Below are positions 1 through 8,430 of a DNA stretch of 51,204 bases, piece after piece. The notes below the pieces were generated by a model. That model worked only from the letters and a program-made list of their open reading frames with translations. It was not told the origin of the DNA and did no database searches. This stretch comes from Planctomycetes bacterium UBA2386. Its GTDB lineage: Bacteria > Planctomycetota > UBA1135 > UBA2386. Every line of letters starts with the position of its first letter. Within the stretch, counting starts at the first letter, position 1. Where the stretch lies: assembly GCA_002343845.1 (NCBI GenBank), contig DDSQ01000009.1, positions 35,842 through 87,045 on the forward strand, read 5' to 3'. Made by a program: the position numbers and the translations under genes.

Positions 1-1
1 C

Positions 2-463
2 AAGCCGGCGACCGCCGACATCTCTTGGATCGAGTTGAAGTGGCGCACTGGCCCGATGGAGTTCGCCACCAATCGCATGGCTCGCACCGAGGCCGACGGC
101 ACGTTCTCGTTGTGGGGCACGGGACACGGCACCATCGCGGTCTCGGCTCGCGACAGTGACGGCAATGTCGGCCGCGGCGTGTTCGACCACCCGTCGCCGA
201 ACCCGATCGTGCTGCGCCTCGGCAAGCCCGCGGTGTGCATGGTGACGCGCCCCCCGGACCCGACGCGGTCGTTCACCATCACGTTCCACGACTCGCGGCA
301 ACGGCCGGTCGCCGCGCAGAAGCTGGAGCCGCGCGTGACCAAGCTGTCGATCCCGTTGCCGCCCGGCGACTATGGGTTCGAGGTGCACGACGAGCAGTAC
401 CGTCTCGTGCAATCCGGCCGCGTGACACTCGGTGCGTCCCCCACCGCCGTGGAGATCCGATGA
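2..463 (+). CDS. C-terminal part of a carboxypeptidase-regulatory-like domain protein (5' end outside window)
   Basis: The frame is open from the window edge (first full codon at base 2) to a TGA at 461-463, so only about 153 C-terminal residues are visible and the true start lies upstream. The pattern TEADGTFSLWG...ISVSARDSDGNV-like spacing, and a second beta-rich unit ending in LPPGDYGFEVHD, match the carboxypeptidase regulatory-like (CarboxypepD_reg, Ig-like) fold, in which a GxF turn is followed by a PGxY/F strand. No catalytic residues are visible. The stop overlaps the start of the next gene as ATGA, and that gene has the same kind of domains, so the two are probably co-translated. The likely role is a surface or periplasmic protein; the function is unknown. 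Confidence 0.75.
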   Translation, partial: KPATADISWIELKWRTGPMEFATNRMARTEADGTFSLWGTGHGTIAVSARDSDGNVGRGVFDHPSPNPIVLRLGKPAVCMVTRPPDPTRSFTITFHDSRQRPVAAQKLEPRVTKLSIPLPPGDYGFEVHDEQYRLVQSGRVTLGASPTAVEIR

Positions 464-2061
464 ACAGTCCGCTTCGCCTGTTGCGCGCTCTCGCCGGCAT
501 CCTGGCCGCGGCGATCGTCGTGCTGTTCGTGCTCTGGGTTCGTCGCGACACGGCGCTGCCGCCGGCCGTCCCCGATCCCGCGTCCGTGCGCACGATCCAC
601 GCCGAACCTGCGCCCGCGGCGCCCACGTCCGCGGCAGCGAATCCCACCTACACGGGGGCCATCGACTCGACGCCATCCGCAGGAACCACGGGACCCGACG
701 CCCGCACCGCCGACGCCGCCGACGCCGCCCTGTTCGGCACGGTCCGACGTGCCGACGGCACCATCGTCAAGCAGGGTCACATTTGGTTGCAGCGCGACGG
801 CAACCAGGTCGGCAGCGCGACGGTGCGCGACGGTGCGTTCGCGATCGCCGGACTGCTGCCGGGCACACACCGCCTCACGTCGCGGGTCGCCGACGAGCTC
901 GCGCTCGACCGCGAGATCGAGGTGCACGCGCCGCACACCCGACTCGACTTGGAGTTGACCTCGCGCTGGGTGCTGCAGGTCGAAGCCGTGACCCCGGATG
1001 GCGGTCCGCTCGCGACCACCGGCGGCGACCACCGGGCCTTCTCACTCATGCGGCACCTGCGCGCGGCCGCTTTCGCGACGCCGCTCCCCGTGGACTTCGC
1101 GAGCAGCAACTTCGCAACGGGCTTGGGGGAGGCGCGAGGCAACGAGCCGTTCGGGGACCGAGGCCAGAAGGCACTGCCGAAGGAGGTCGTCAGCGTGCTC
1201 ACGCTTCCGTCCGACCAGCCGGTACACGTGGCGCTGCTGCTCGGCGGGGCCATGCTGGCGCAGCAACCGGTGGCGCCCCAGCAGGAGACGGTGCGGTTCG
1301 TCGTCGCCATCGATGCGGTGCTCGCCAAGACCGGCAAGGTGCGATTTCGCTGCGTCGATGCCCACGGCGCTCCAGTCGCGAACGCAACCGTGTGGGTCAG
1401 CAGCGGCAATGGCTCGGGCGGCGGCAACAAGACCGACGCCGAGGGCCACTTCGCGGCCGTCGACCTGCTGCCGGGCAAGGTCAGCCTGTCGGTGCACAAG
1501 CAGGACCAGCAGTTGCCCCCGTTCGAGTTGCTGCTGTCCGCCGGCGCCGACGTCGATCTCGGCACGATCGCGATGCAGCACACGGTGAAGCTCGAGTTCT
1601 CCACGGCCGAACTCGGCAAGGGCGGCCAGGTTCGTCTGAACTGGCTCGACATGCCGGCCGGTTCCGGTTGGCAGCCGCGCGAGTTCTCCCACCGCGGCGA
1701 CAGCGGGGCTCTGCAGACGGTGAGCCTGTTCCCTGGCCGCTACGCGGTCCTCGCGCGCGGCGCGAACGGCGTCGCGCTGCAGCTGGTCGACACCAGGGCG
1801 CTGCCGCCGTCGCCGCTCCGCTTCGCGATGCAACCTGGAGCCCCACTGAAGATCGAGGATCGCCTCAGCAACGGCGTCGTGCGCTACACGATCGCGACGG
1901 CGAGCGGCCTCATCGTGCACCACGGCGAACTCGGCTCACGACGCATCCCGAGCCAGCAGCTGCCCACCGGCGACTACGTGGCGACGGTGCACTTCGCCGG
2001 CCAGGTCGTCACCAAGCCGTTCACGCTGCCGCCCGACGGTGCCACGATGACGCTGCCCTGA
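460..2061 (+). CDS. Membrane-anchored carboxypeptidase-regulatory-like domain protein
   Basis: This protein has 533 residues. Its ATG at 460 overlaps the upstream TGA (ATGA), which decides the start over a longer open frame beginning at 235. Residues about 7-26 form a single hydrophobic segment followed by Arg-Arg, so it is probably a type II anchor or uncleaved signal. A Pro/Ala/Thr-rich stalk follows (to about residue 85), then at least two CarboxypepD_reg-like units: one from about 88 (LFGTVRRADG...GAFAIAGLLPGTHRL) and one from about 290 (VRFRCVDAHGAPVANATV...GHFAAVDLLPGKVSL). The layout of anchor, low-complexity stalk and Ig-like repeats is shared with the genes at 35308-37281 and 47054-49225. 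No enzyme motif is visible. It is probably exposed outside the cytoplasmic membrane; its partners are unknown. Confidence 0.8.
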   Translation: MNSPLRLLRALAGILAAAIVVLFVLWVRRDTALPPAVPDPASVRTIHAEPAPAAPTSAAANPTYTGAIDSTPSAGTTGPDARTADAADAALFGTVRRADGTIVKQGHIWLQRDGNQVGSATVRDGAFAIAGLLPGTHRLTSRVADELALDREIEVHAPHTRLDLELTSRWVLQVEAVTPDGGPLATTGGDHRAFSLMRHLRAAAFATPLPVDFASSNFATGLGEARGNEPFGDRGQKALPKEVVSVLTLPSDQPVHVALLLGGAMLAQQPVAPQQETVRFVVAIDAVLAKTGKVRFRCVDAHGAPVANATVWVSSGNGSGGGNKTDAEGHFAAVDLLPGKVSLSVHKQDQQLPPFELLLSAGADVDLGTIAMQHTVKLEFSTAELGKGGQVRLNWLDMPAGSGWQPREFSHRGDSGALQTVSLFPGRYAVLARGANGVALQLVDTRALPPSPLRFAMQPGAPLKIEDRLSNGVVRYTIATASGLIVHHGELGSRRIPSQQLPTGDYVATVHFAGQVVTKPFTLPPDGATMTLP

Positions 2062-2081
2062 TCCCGTGCGACGATGATGGC

Positions 2082-2675
2082 GTGAAGCGATCCACACCCG
2101 TCGCCTGCCGCTGGCGCGTCCCCGTCCGGGCGTGGGCCCTGCTGCTGTGCGCCGCATGCACGGCACCCGCGCCGATCCCGTGGCCGATCGCCCCTTCGTC
2201 GCAGCCGATGGCAGCGCCCACGACCGACACCGGTCCGACGGCCGGCTCGCTGGAGGCCAGCATCGGCGGCCTCGCGATCACGCCCGGCGGCAACAACGGC
2301 TTCGTCAACGGCGCGTTCGCCATCGGCTGGTACGCGTCGGCAGACGTGATCCTGTCGGTCCGCCACCTCGGTTCGTTCTCGGACAACGGCGAGGACAACT
2401 CCTACTTCTCCGATCGCATCGCCGTCGACTTCGCGGGACCACCGCGCGGCGTGTCGCCGTTCGTGGGGCTCGGCATCGGCGTCGCCTACGGCGAGTCGGT
2501 CAACGAGACGGTCCTGGCCGGCCTGCATGCCGGTGCTCGCATCTTCATCAAGCCGAGCACGTTCGTGCAGCTGCTCGGCGGCTACGACCACTTCGTCAGC
2601 CGCACCGAGGATCGCACCGAGGTCTTCGAGGACGCGGTCTCGACGTTCACCCTGAGTTTCGGCGTGACGTTCTGA
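2082..2675 (+). CDS. Outer-membrane beta-barrel-like lipoprotein
   Basis: A GTG start at 2082 gives 197 residues; no in-frame ATG lies before the signal peptide. The N-terminus has Lys/Arg residues, a hydrophobic stretch and a lipobox LCAAC near residues 22-26, predicting a lipid-modified cysteine. The rest is made of alternating hydrophobic strands with many Gly and aromatic residues (FAIGWYASADVILSVRHLG, FVGLGIGVAYG, FVQLLGGYDHF) and ends in a strand with terminal Phe (FTLSFGVTF), as outer-membrane barrels often do. The length suits an eight-stranded OmpA/OmpX-like barrel. A barrel with a lipobox is unusual, and a periplasmic soluble beta protein is an alternative. It starts 20 bases after the preceding gene, so it may share that transcript. 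Confidence 0.6.
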   Translation: MKRSTPVACRWRVPVRAWALLLCAACTAPAPIPWPIAPSSQPMAAPTTDTGPTAGSLEASIGGLAITPGGNNGFVNGAFAIGWYASADVILSVRHLGSFSDNGEDNSYFSDRIAVDFAGPPRGVSPFVGLGIGVAYGESVNETVLAGLHAGARIFIKPSTFVQLLGGYDHFVSRTEDRTEVFEDAVSTFTLSFGVTF

Positions 2676-2710
2676 TCGCCGGCAGCCCGCACCCGGTGGC
2701 GCGAACGTCG

Positions 2711-3505
2711 CTACGCGACCACGATCGGGTCGCGATCGCTCGTCGCGATGCGCACGTCCAAGTCGCCGTCGAACGCCGAGCGCAGCCGCCGCTGCAACAC
2801 CTTCAGGAACCCGCGCTCGGTGTTGGCGTGCCCGGCGAGCACGACCGAACGTCCCGCCGACAACGCTGCGAGCACGTCGTGGTGCGACATCTCGCCGGTG
2901 ACGAGCACATCGGCATCCGCCGCGCGCAGCACGCTGCCGCCCGAACCGGCGGCGACCGCGATCGAACGCACGCGCGACGGCGCCTTCGGAGGTCTCGCGA
3001 CCTGCAGCGTGCGCACGCCGAACCGCCGCTTGCAGCGCTGGAGCAGCGTCGCGAACGTCAGCGGCTTCTTCAGCACGACGACGCGCCCGAACTCTCCATC
3101 GCCGCAGGGCCGCAGCTCGTTCGGCGCCTCGCCGCCGAGCACGCCCTCGGCGAGCCAGTCACCGAGCCCGCCCGGTGCGGCGTCGAGCGCGGTGTGCGAC
3201 GACCACGCAGCGATGCCGGCGGCGGCGAGCGCGAGCAGTGCACCGTGGCGCCCCGGCTCCGCCGACAGCTTCTTCAGCGGCTGGAAGATCGGCGGGTGGT
3301 AGCAGACCACGAGGTCGGCGCGCGCCTTCACGGCCTCGGCGGCGACCGCATCGGTCAGGTCGATCGTCAACAGCGCCCGCGCAACGCGCCCCGGGCGCGC
3401 CTTCGGCTGCAGCAGCATGCCGACGTTGTCCCACTCGGCCGCGAGTTCGAGCGGCGCGATCTCGCGCAGGATGTCGGCGACTTCGGCGAGCGACGGCGAG
3501 CCCAC
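2711..3505 (-). CDS. Nif3-like dinuclear metal centre protein (YbgI family)
   Basis: This protein has 264 residues, full length for the Nif3/YbgI family of toroidal hexamers with a di-metal site. It starts with GTG (GTG GGC TCG CCG) one base after the stop of the M16 gene. Metal-site motifs are in place: VVCYHPPIF (about residues 66-74), SSHTALDAAPGG (about 101-112), VTGEMSHHD near residue 200 and GHANTERGFL near 223. The family is annotated as GTP cyclohydrolase I type 2 or as a hydrolase of unknown substrate, and biological roles remain uncertain. It is the last gene of a three-gene minus-strand cluster with two M16 proteases, all spaced by 1 base or overlapping, so it is probably one operon. 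Confidence 0.9.
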   Translation of the reverse strand: MGSPSLAEVADILREIAPLELAAEWDNVGMLLQPKARPGRVARALLTIDLTDAVAAEAVKARADLVVCYHPPIFQPLKKLSAEPGRHGALLALAAAGIAAWSSHTALDAAPGGLGDWLAEGVLGGEAPNELRPCGDGEFGRVVVLKKPLTFATLLQRCKRRFGVRTLQVARPPKAPSRVRSIAVAAGSGGSVLRAADADVLVTGEMSHHDVLAALSAGRSVVLAGHANTERGFLKVLQRRLRSAFDGDLDVRIATSDRDPIVVA

Positions 3506-3506
3506 G

Positions 3507-4757
3507 TCAGGAAGCCCCCGCGCTGACGACGACCAGGCGATCGGGATGCAGGTGGCGTTCGGCCGCCTCGCGCACCTGTTCGGCCGTGATCGCGCGCACG
3601 ATCTCCGGGTAGCGCTGCAGGTAGTCGAAGCCGAGCCCGAAGCGCCGCGCGCGGATCGCGAACGCGGCGAGGTTGCTGTTGCGCTCGAAGCCGAACACGA
3701 AGCTGCCGGTCAGGTAGGACTTCACGTCCTGCAGTTCCTGCGCGGTCGGCGCTTCGGCGCGGATGCGCCGGATCTCGTCGAGGAACCCGTCGATCGCGCG
3801 CTGACGGTGTTCCGGCGACGTGCCGATGTAGGCGGTGAACATGCCGGGCTCCTCGCCAGCACTCCCGGTGATGCCAGCACTGACCGAGTAGCAGAGGCCC
3901 TGTTCGTCGCGCAGCTTGCGCGCGCAGCGCGAAGTGAACCCCGGCCCGGTGCCGAGCACGTGGTCCATCACCGAGAGCACGTGGTAATCGGGGTGCGTGC
4001 GACGCACGCCGACGTGCCCGAGGAACACGTGCACCTGTTCGCGCGCCATCGGCAGATGCGCGTCGCGCCCGCTCGCCGGCAGCTCGACGTCGGGAGGCGT
4101 GGGGTGGGCCTTCGCCTTGCCCTTGAACCTGCGGAACGCCTTCTCGAGCCGATCGAGCGTCTTCTCCGGATCCTCGGGGCCGGAAGCGGCGACGTAGCCA
4201 CCGGCCGGCCGGAACCACTCGTCGTGGAAGGCGCGCAGGTCGCGCGGCCGCATCTTGGCGACGGACTTCGCCGTGCCGTTGCCGGGGCGCCCGAGCGGGT
4301 GATCGCCGTAGACCTCCTTGCGAAACCGCCGCGCCGCCACCGACCGCGGGTCGTCCTCCTCGGCCTTGATCTCGGTCAGGATCTCGCTCTGCACGCGGCG
4401 CACTTCGCGGCCGGGGAACTCGGCCTCGACCACCATCTCGCGCAGCAACTCCGTCGCCTCCTTGTGCGACGTCGCCGGGCACATCACGACGCCGCCGCGG
4501 GCGTTGCCCTCGAGCATCGCGCCGAGGCCCTCGGCAGCGGCGGCGAGTTCGAGCGAGTCGTGCCGGGCCGTGCCCTCGTCCAGGCACTCGCCGACCAGGT
4601 TCATCAGGCCCGAATGCGCCTCGGGTTCGTCCCCGGAACGCACGTCGAGCGACACGGCGCACGCGTACGTCGGCACGCGCGGGTTGTGCACCGCGAGCAG
4701 GGTCAGGCCCGAGCCGAGTTCGCGCTCGGCGATCGTCAGGCGGAGCGGGACGCTCAT
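3507..4757 (-). CDS. M16 family peptidase-like subunit lacking the zinc motif
   Basis: This 416-residue protein has the two-half M16 (pitrilysin/processing peptidase) fold: an N-terminal half with the SGLMNLVGECLDEGT segment at residues 49-63, and a C-terminal half with QGLCYSVSAGI and TGSFVFGFERN. In active M16 enzymes the first segment reads HxxEH. Here the aligned residues are Asn53, Gly56 and Glu57, so zinc binding is lost. The neighbouring gene has an intact HFLEH and overlaps this start by 4 bases (ATGA). Known M16B pairs consist of one catalytic and one inactive subunit, and this pair fits that scheme. There is no signal peptide, so it is probably cytoplasmic. The substrate is unknown. 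Confidence 0.9.
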   Translation of the reverse strand: MSVPLRLTIAERELGSGLTLLAVHNPRVPTYACAVSLDVRSGDEPEAHSGLMNLVGECLDEGTARHDSLELAAAAEGLGAMLEGNARGGVVMCPATSHKEATELLREMVVEAEFPGREVRRVQSEILTEIKAEEDDPRSVAARRFRKEVYGDHPLGRPGNGTAKSVAKMRPRDLRAFHDEWFRPAGGYVAASGPEDPEKTLDRLEKAFRRFKGKAKAHPTPPDVELPASGRDAHLPMAREQVHVFLGHVGVRRTHPDYHVLSVMDHVLGTGPGFTSRCARKLRDEQGLCYSVSAGITGSAGEEPGMFTAYIGTSPEHRQRAIDGFLDEIRRIRAEAPTAQELQDVKSYLTGSFVFGFERNSNLAAFAIRARRFGLGFDYLQRYPEIVRAITAEQVREAAERHLHPDRLVVVSAGAS

Positions 4758-6091
4758 GCTCGCTTGCCCTTCTTCTTGCCGGCCGCGCGCGCCTTGCGCT
4801 TGCGCCCGCGCTCACGCGAATCGGCCGCGGGCGCCGCGCCCGGGAGCGCCCACACGATCGATGCTCGCTCGAAGTCGAAGTACTTCGCCGCGGCGGCGCG
4901 CAGTTCCTTGGCCGTGATCGACTCGTAGGTCGGCAGCACGCCCGCCAGCGTGCGGTAGCCGTCGGGGGTGCCGGCCTCGAAGCGCGCGAGCTTCAACGCG
5001 AGGTCCAGCACGGCCTCGTCCTGGAAGAGGAACGACGCGCGGATCTGCGCCTGGATGCGGGCGAGGTCCTTCTTGCGCACGCCCTCGGCGATCTGCGCGG
5101 CGATTTCCTCGCGCACCGCCTGCTCGACACGCCCCGGCGTGACGCCGAGACGCAGCTCGCACAGGATCATCAGCGACCCGGGGTTCTGCCGCGTCTCGTT
5201 CATCACGTTGACGTCGGTGACCAGCTCGTCTTGCAGCACCAGCCGCCGGTAGAGCCGGCTGTTCTTGCTGTTGCCGAGGTCGTGCGCGAGCAGATCGAGC
5301 GCGTAGTCGTCGCGCTCGCCCATGCGGCAGGTCGGGAACCCGACGCAGACGCGCGCCACCGAGTGCGGCGTGCGCAGCTCGGCGCGGCGTTCGCCCTGTG
5401 GGGCGGGTTCGCGGAGGGGTTCGGCGCGATCGGCGACGCGGGGCAGACCACCGAACAGCTCGCGGATGCGCGCCGCGGTGCGCTGGCGATCGATCGCACC
5501 GACGACCACCAGGAAGGCCCGGTTCGGGCCGTAGTGGCGTTCGTAGTAGGCGCGCATCTGCGGCGCGGTGAGCCGCTCGAGATCCTGGCGATAGCCGATC
5601 ACGGGATGGTGGTACGGATGCACCTGGTACAGCAACGACTCGGTCGCCTGGTACAGCGGCCGCCACGGCTCGTCCTCGCCCATCGCGAGCTCCTCGAGCA
5701 CGACGTTCTTCTCGCTCGCGAACTCGTGCGGATCGAGCAGGCAGTCGCGCATGCGACTCGCCTCGATCTCGAGCGCCTGTTCCCAGCGATCGGCGGCCAG
5801 CGTGAAGTAGTACGCGGTGCCGTCGTTGTCGGTGAAGGCGTTGTTGGTGCCGCCCATCTTGCTCGTCTGCAGGTCGATCTGGCCCTTCCCGTAACGATCG
5901 GTCCCCTTGAACATCATGTGTTCGAGGAAGTGCGACACGCCGGTCTGCGCGGTGTTCTCGTCGCGCGAGCCGACGCGGTACCACAGCACCGAAGCCACGA
6001 CGGGCAGCGGCCCGCGTTCGACCAGCAGCGCCTTGAACCCGTTCTCGAGCTCCACCACCTCGACGTCGGGCAACATCGTCATCGTCGTCAT
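4754..6091 (-). CDS. M16 family zinc metallopeptidase, catalytic subunit
   Basis: This 445-residue protein has an intact inverted zinc motif HFLEH (His54, Glu57, His58) in the context TGVSHFLEHMMFKGT, and the distal acidic ligand in SEKNVVLEEL (Glu133/Glu134), about 76 residues on as in M16 enzymes. Further family features are YHHPVIGYRQDLERLT and the NAFTDNDGTAYYF segment. The C-terminus is very basic (RKRKARAAGKKKGKRA-like tail), which is unusual and may bind nucleic acid or be a spacer. Its stop overlaps the start of the inactive M16 partner. The expected product is the active half of a heterodimer that degrades or processes peptides. It starts 5 bases after the pseudouridine synthase ends. 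Confidence 0.93.
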   Translation of the reverse strand: MTTMTMLPDVEVVELENGFKALLVERGPLPVVASVLWYRVGSRDENTAQTGVSHFLEHMMFKGTDRYGKGQIDLQTSKMGGTNNAFTDNDGTAYYFTLAADRWEQALEIEASRMRDCLLDPHEFASEKNVVLEELAMGEDEPWRPLYQATESLLYQVHPYHHPVIGYRQDLERLTAPQMRAYYERHYGPNRAFLVVVGAIDRQRTAARIRELFGGLPRVADRAEPLREPAPQGERRAELRTPHSVARVCVGFPTCRMGERDDYALDLLAHDLGNSKNSRLYRRLVLQDELVTDVNVMNETRQNPGSLMILCELRLGVTPGRVEQAVREEIAAQIAEGVRKKDLARIQAQIRASFLFQDEAVLDLALKLARFEAGTPDGYRTLAGVLPTYESITAKELRAAAAKYFDFERASIVWALPGAAPAADSRERGRKRKARAAGKKKGKRA

Positions 6092-6096
6092 GTTCG

Positions 6097-7011
6097 TTAC
6101 TCGCGGATGGCGCCTTCGGCGTCCTGCGACCTGGCGAGCGCGCGCAGCGCATCGACCTCGTGGCGCTGCACGAAGCGGAACTCGCCGGGCGACAGGCCGT
6201 GCAGGTTGAGCTCGCCGATGCGGATGCGCTTGAGCTCGAGGACCGGGTAGCCGAGCTTGGCGAACACGCGCCGGATCTCGCGGTTCTTGCCCTCGCGCAG
6301 CGTCACCTTCAGGAACGTGCGGTCCTTGCCGGTGCGCTCGACCCTGACGTTCATGCCCGTGGTCGGGCCCTCGGCCAGCCAGACGCCGCCGCGCGCCTTG
6401 TCGAGATCACGCTGCTCGACGCGGCCGCGCAACACGACCGAGTAGAGCTTCGGCACGCCGAAGCGCGGGTGCGTCATCTCGAGCGCGAAGCTGCCGTCGT
6501 TGGTCAGCAGGATCAGGCCCTCGCTGTCGAGGTCGAGCCGCCCGACCGTGAACAGGCGCCCCTTCACCGTGGGCAGGAAGTCGATCACGCGCTTCTTCTG
6601 CTCGTGGCGCGCGTTGGTGCAGACGACGCCCTTCGGCTTGTTGAAGAGCACATAGGTCTGCCGCTCCGGCTGCACGCGCGAGCCGTCGAACCGAACGTCG
6701 TCGTGCTCGGGGTCGACGCGCACTCCGAGCTCGGTGACCAGTTCGCCGTTGACCTCGACGCGGCCGCCGCGGATCAGCGCGTCGGCGGCGCGCCGGCTGC
6801 AGACACCGCTCATCGCCAGGAAGTGGTTGAGCCGCACCTTGCCGTCGGTCGCGGCCGGCGCACCCGGCGGTGCAGCAGGCGTGACCACGAGGCCCATCGC
6901 GGCACGGCGGCCGGTGCGGACCGGACGGCTGCGCGGATCGAGCCGGCGCTCCGGACGCGGTCCGCGCTGGAAGCGCTGGCCGCGGCCACGATCTTCATGT
7001 CGTCGCGCCAT
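6097..7011 (-). CDS. rluB: RsuA/RluB-family pseudouridine synthase
   Basis: This 304-residue protein has an Arg-rich N-terminal extension (about 55 residues), then an S4 RNA-binding domain (VRLNHFLAMSGVCSRRAADALIRGG, about residues 58-100) and the pseudouridine synthase core with the catalytic Asp in GRLDLDSEGLILLTNDG, plus KLYSV, and EGKNREIRRVF near the C-terminus. It should isomerise a uridine in 23S or 16S rRNA. The RluB subfamily is the best fit, but RsuA and RluF share these motifs, so the symbol is tentative. The start overlaps the 3' end of manA by 17 bases, and M16 genes follow directly, suggesting one minus-strand transcript from manA to nif3. Confidence 0.9.
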   Translation of the reverse strand: MARRHEDRGRGQRFQRGPRPERRLDPRSRPVRTGRRAAMGLVVTPAAPPGAPAATDGKVRLNHFLAMSGVCSRRAADALIRGGRVEVNGELVTELGVRVDPEHDDVRFDGSRVQPERQTYVLFNKPKGVVCTNARHEQKKRVIDFLPTVKGRLFTVGRLDLDSEGLILLTNDGSFALEMTHPRFGVPKLYSVVLRGRVEQRDLDKARGGVWLAEGPTTGMNVRVERTGKDRTFLKVTLREGKNREIRRVFAKLGYPVLELKRIRIGELNLHGLSPGEFRFVQRHEVDALRALARSQDAEGAIRE

Positions 7012-7978
7012 GGTTCTCTCCGGGATCGCAGAGCATCACGTTGCAGTGGTCTTCGGGCAGCAGCGCGAACGACGGCACGCACGCCGGCACCAGCGCCGTG
7101 TCGCCCGCGACCATCGCCAGCGTGCCGTGCACACGTTCGCCGGGCCACCACAACGTGGCGCGACCGGCGACGAGGGTCACGGTGACGAAGCGACCGCTGG
7201 TGCGCATCGGCGTGCGCTGGCGCAGCGAGTAGCGCCGCACGCGAAAGTGCGGCGTCGCGATCAGCTGCGTGCCGCCATCGGGCAGCGCGACCGATGGCAC
7301 GACCGGCCGGTCGTTCGGTCGCGGCTCCGGCTTCGCGACCGCCAGGGCCTTCGCCACGTGCGTCTCGCGCCCACGCCCGAGATCGTTGATGCGGTAGGTC
7401 AGGTCGCTGTTCTGCTGCACTTCGAACACGACGACGTCGGGACCGATCGCGTGCACCGTCCCGGGCGGGATGTGGACCGTGTCGCCGACCTCCGGCCGGA
7501 ACGACCACAGCAGTTCGACGACGGCGTCGCTCGCCGCCTTCGCGGCGAACTCGGCCGCCGTCACGCCGGGACGCAGACCGCGAACGATGCACGCGCGCGG
7601 CCCCGCGGCCAGCACGATGCTGCACTCGTCCTTGCCGCTGTCCTGGTCCGCCAGCGCCTGCGCGTCGTCGGGGTGCACCTGCACCGACAACCCGTCGCGC
7701 GCGTCGAGGAACTTCAGCAGCAGCGGGAAGCGGCCGCCGAACGCCGGCCGCACGCCGCGTCCGCACAGCCGTTCGGCGTCGTGCGCCATCAGGTCGGCGA
7801 GCGTCGTCGTGCGCCCGCGCAGCCGGCTGCTGCCCTCGGGGCGGTCGTAGAGCTCCCAGGTCTCGCCGATCGCCACGTCGGGCGGGAGCGCGATGCCCGG
7901 AGTCTGCGCCAACGCCCGACCACCCCAGACCTTGGGCAGGGTGATGCGTTCGAGCAGGAACGGTTCGAGCGGCAGCAT
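6995..7978 (-). CDS. manA: Class I mannose-6-phosphate isomerase (phosphomannose isomerase)
   Basis: From the ATG at 7978 the product has 327 residues (a TTG six codons upstream is possible). The cupin core is recognisable: ETWELYDRPEGSS near residue 40, PLLLKFLDARDGLSVQVHPDD (metal-binding region QVHPDD), KDECSIVLAAGP with the KxE motif, and IPPGTVHAIGPDVVVFEVQQNSDLTYRINDLGR, the strongest family signature. It interconverts fructose-6-phosphate and mannose-6-phosphate with a bound zinc, feeding mannose into glycolysis or fructose-6-phosphate into GDP-mannose and exopolysaccharide. It overlaps the rRNA pseudouridine synthase gene, an unexpected functional pairing that is probably just transcriptional. 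Confidence 0.92.
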   Translation of the reverse strand: MLPLEPFLLERITLPKVWGGRALAQTPGIALPPDVAIGETWELYDRPEGSSRLRGRTTTLADLMAHDAERLCGRGVRPAFGGRFPLLLKFLDARDGLSVQVHPDDAQALADQDSGKDECSIVLAAGPRACIVRGLRPGVTAAEFAAKAASDAVVELLWSFRPEVGDTVHIPPGTVHAIGPDVVVFEVQQNSDLTYRINDLGRGRETHVAKALAVAKPEPRPNDRPVVPSVALPDGGTQLIATPHFRVRRYSLRQRTPMRTSGRFVTVTLVAGRATLWWPGERVHGTLAMVAGDTALVPACVPSFALLPEDHCNVMLCDPGENHGATT

Positions 7979-8058
7979 TCCGACGGAGTCCGGCAACGGT
8001 GGCGAAACCCGCTGTTCTATCGGACGCGTCCAGCGCGCGCCATGCGACGCTCCGCGGC

Positions 8059-8367
8059 TCAGCTCGGACCGGGGTTCGGCGGCTGCTCGATGATCTCGTA
8101 GAGCCCGTTGCGATCACTGCGCACGCGCCCCTTCGCTTCGAGCGCCTGCCAGACTTCGAGCGGGTACTGCGCCGGCGGCTTCACCGCGACGATGCCCGAA
8201 CGACCGCCGCGACTCATCGCGTCGTGCCCGAGCCGCGACTCGTCGTCGAGCCGCGTCAGCTTCATGCGCTTCTTCAGCGCCTTCATCGCCCGCTGCAGCG
8301 TTTCCTTGGTGAACGTGCCGTCCGGGTTGCGCTCGACGATGCCAGTTTCGGGGTCGGCGGGGCTCAT
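8059..8367 (-). CDS. Small basic conserved-looking protein of unknown function
   Basis: The ATG at 8367 is preceded by GAGG with 8 bases spacing, so I prefer it to a start 12 codons upstream; the product has 102 residues. It is hydrophilic and Lys/Arg-rich in the first half (LQRAMKALKKRMKLTRLDDESRLG), and the second half (PLEVWQALEAKGRVRSDRNGLYEII) looks like a small winged or helical domain. There is no signal peptide, membrane segment or cysteine. I do not recognise the family. It lies between manA and an FkbM methyltransferase on the same strand, with about 60-80 base gaps on each side. A nucleic-acid-binding role is only a guess from the charge. Confidence 0.7.
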   Translation of the reverse strand: MSPADPETGIVERNPDGTFTKETLQRAMKALKKRMKLTRLDDESRLGHDAMSRGGRSGIVAVKPPAQYPLEVWQALEAKGRVRSDRNGLYEIIEQPPNPGPS

Positions 8368-8430
8368 GCGCACATCCTCGGTCGACAGGGGGGCGGGCGG
8401 CAACGGCCGTCTGGCGCCGCGCCCGGCGGA

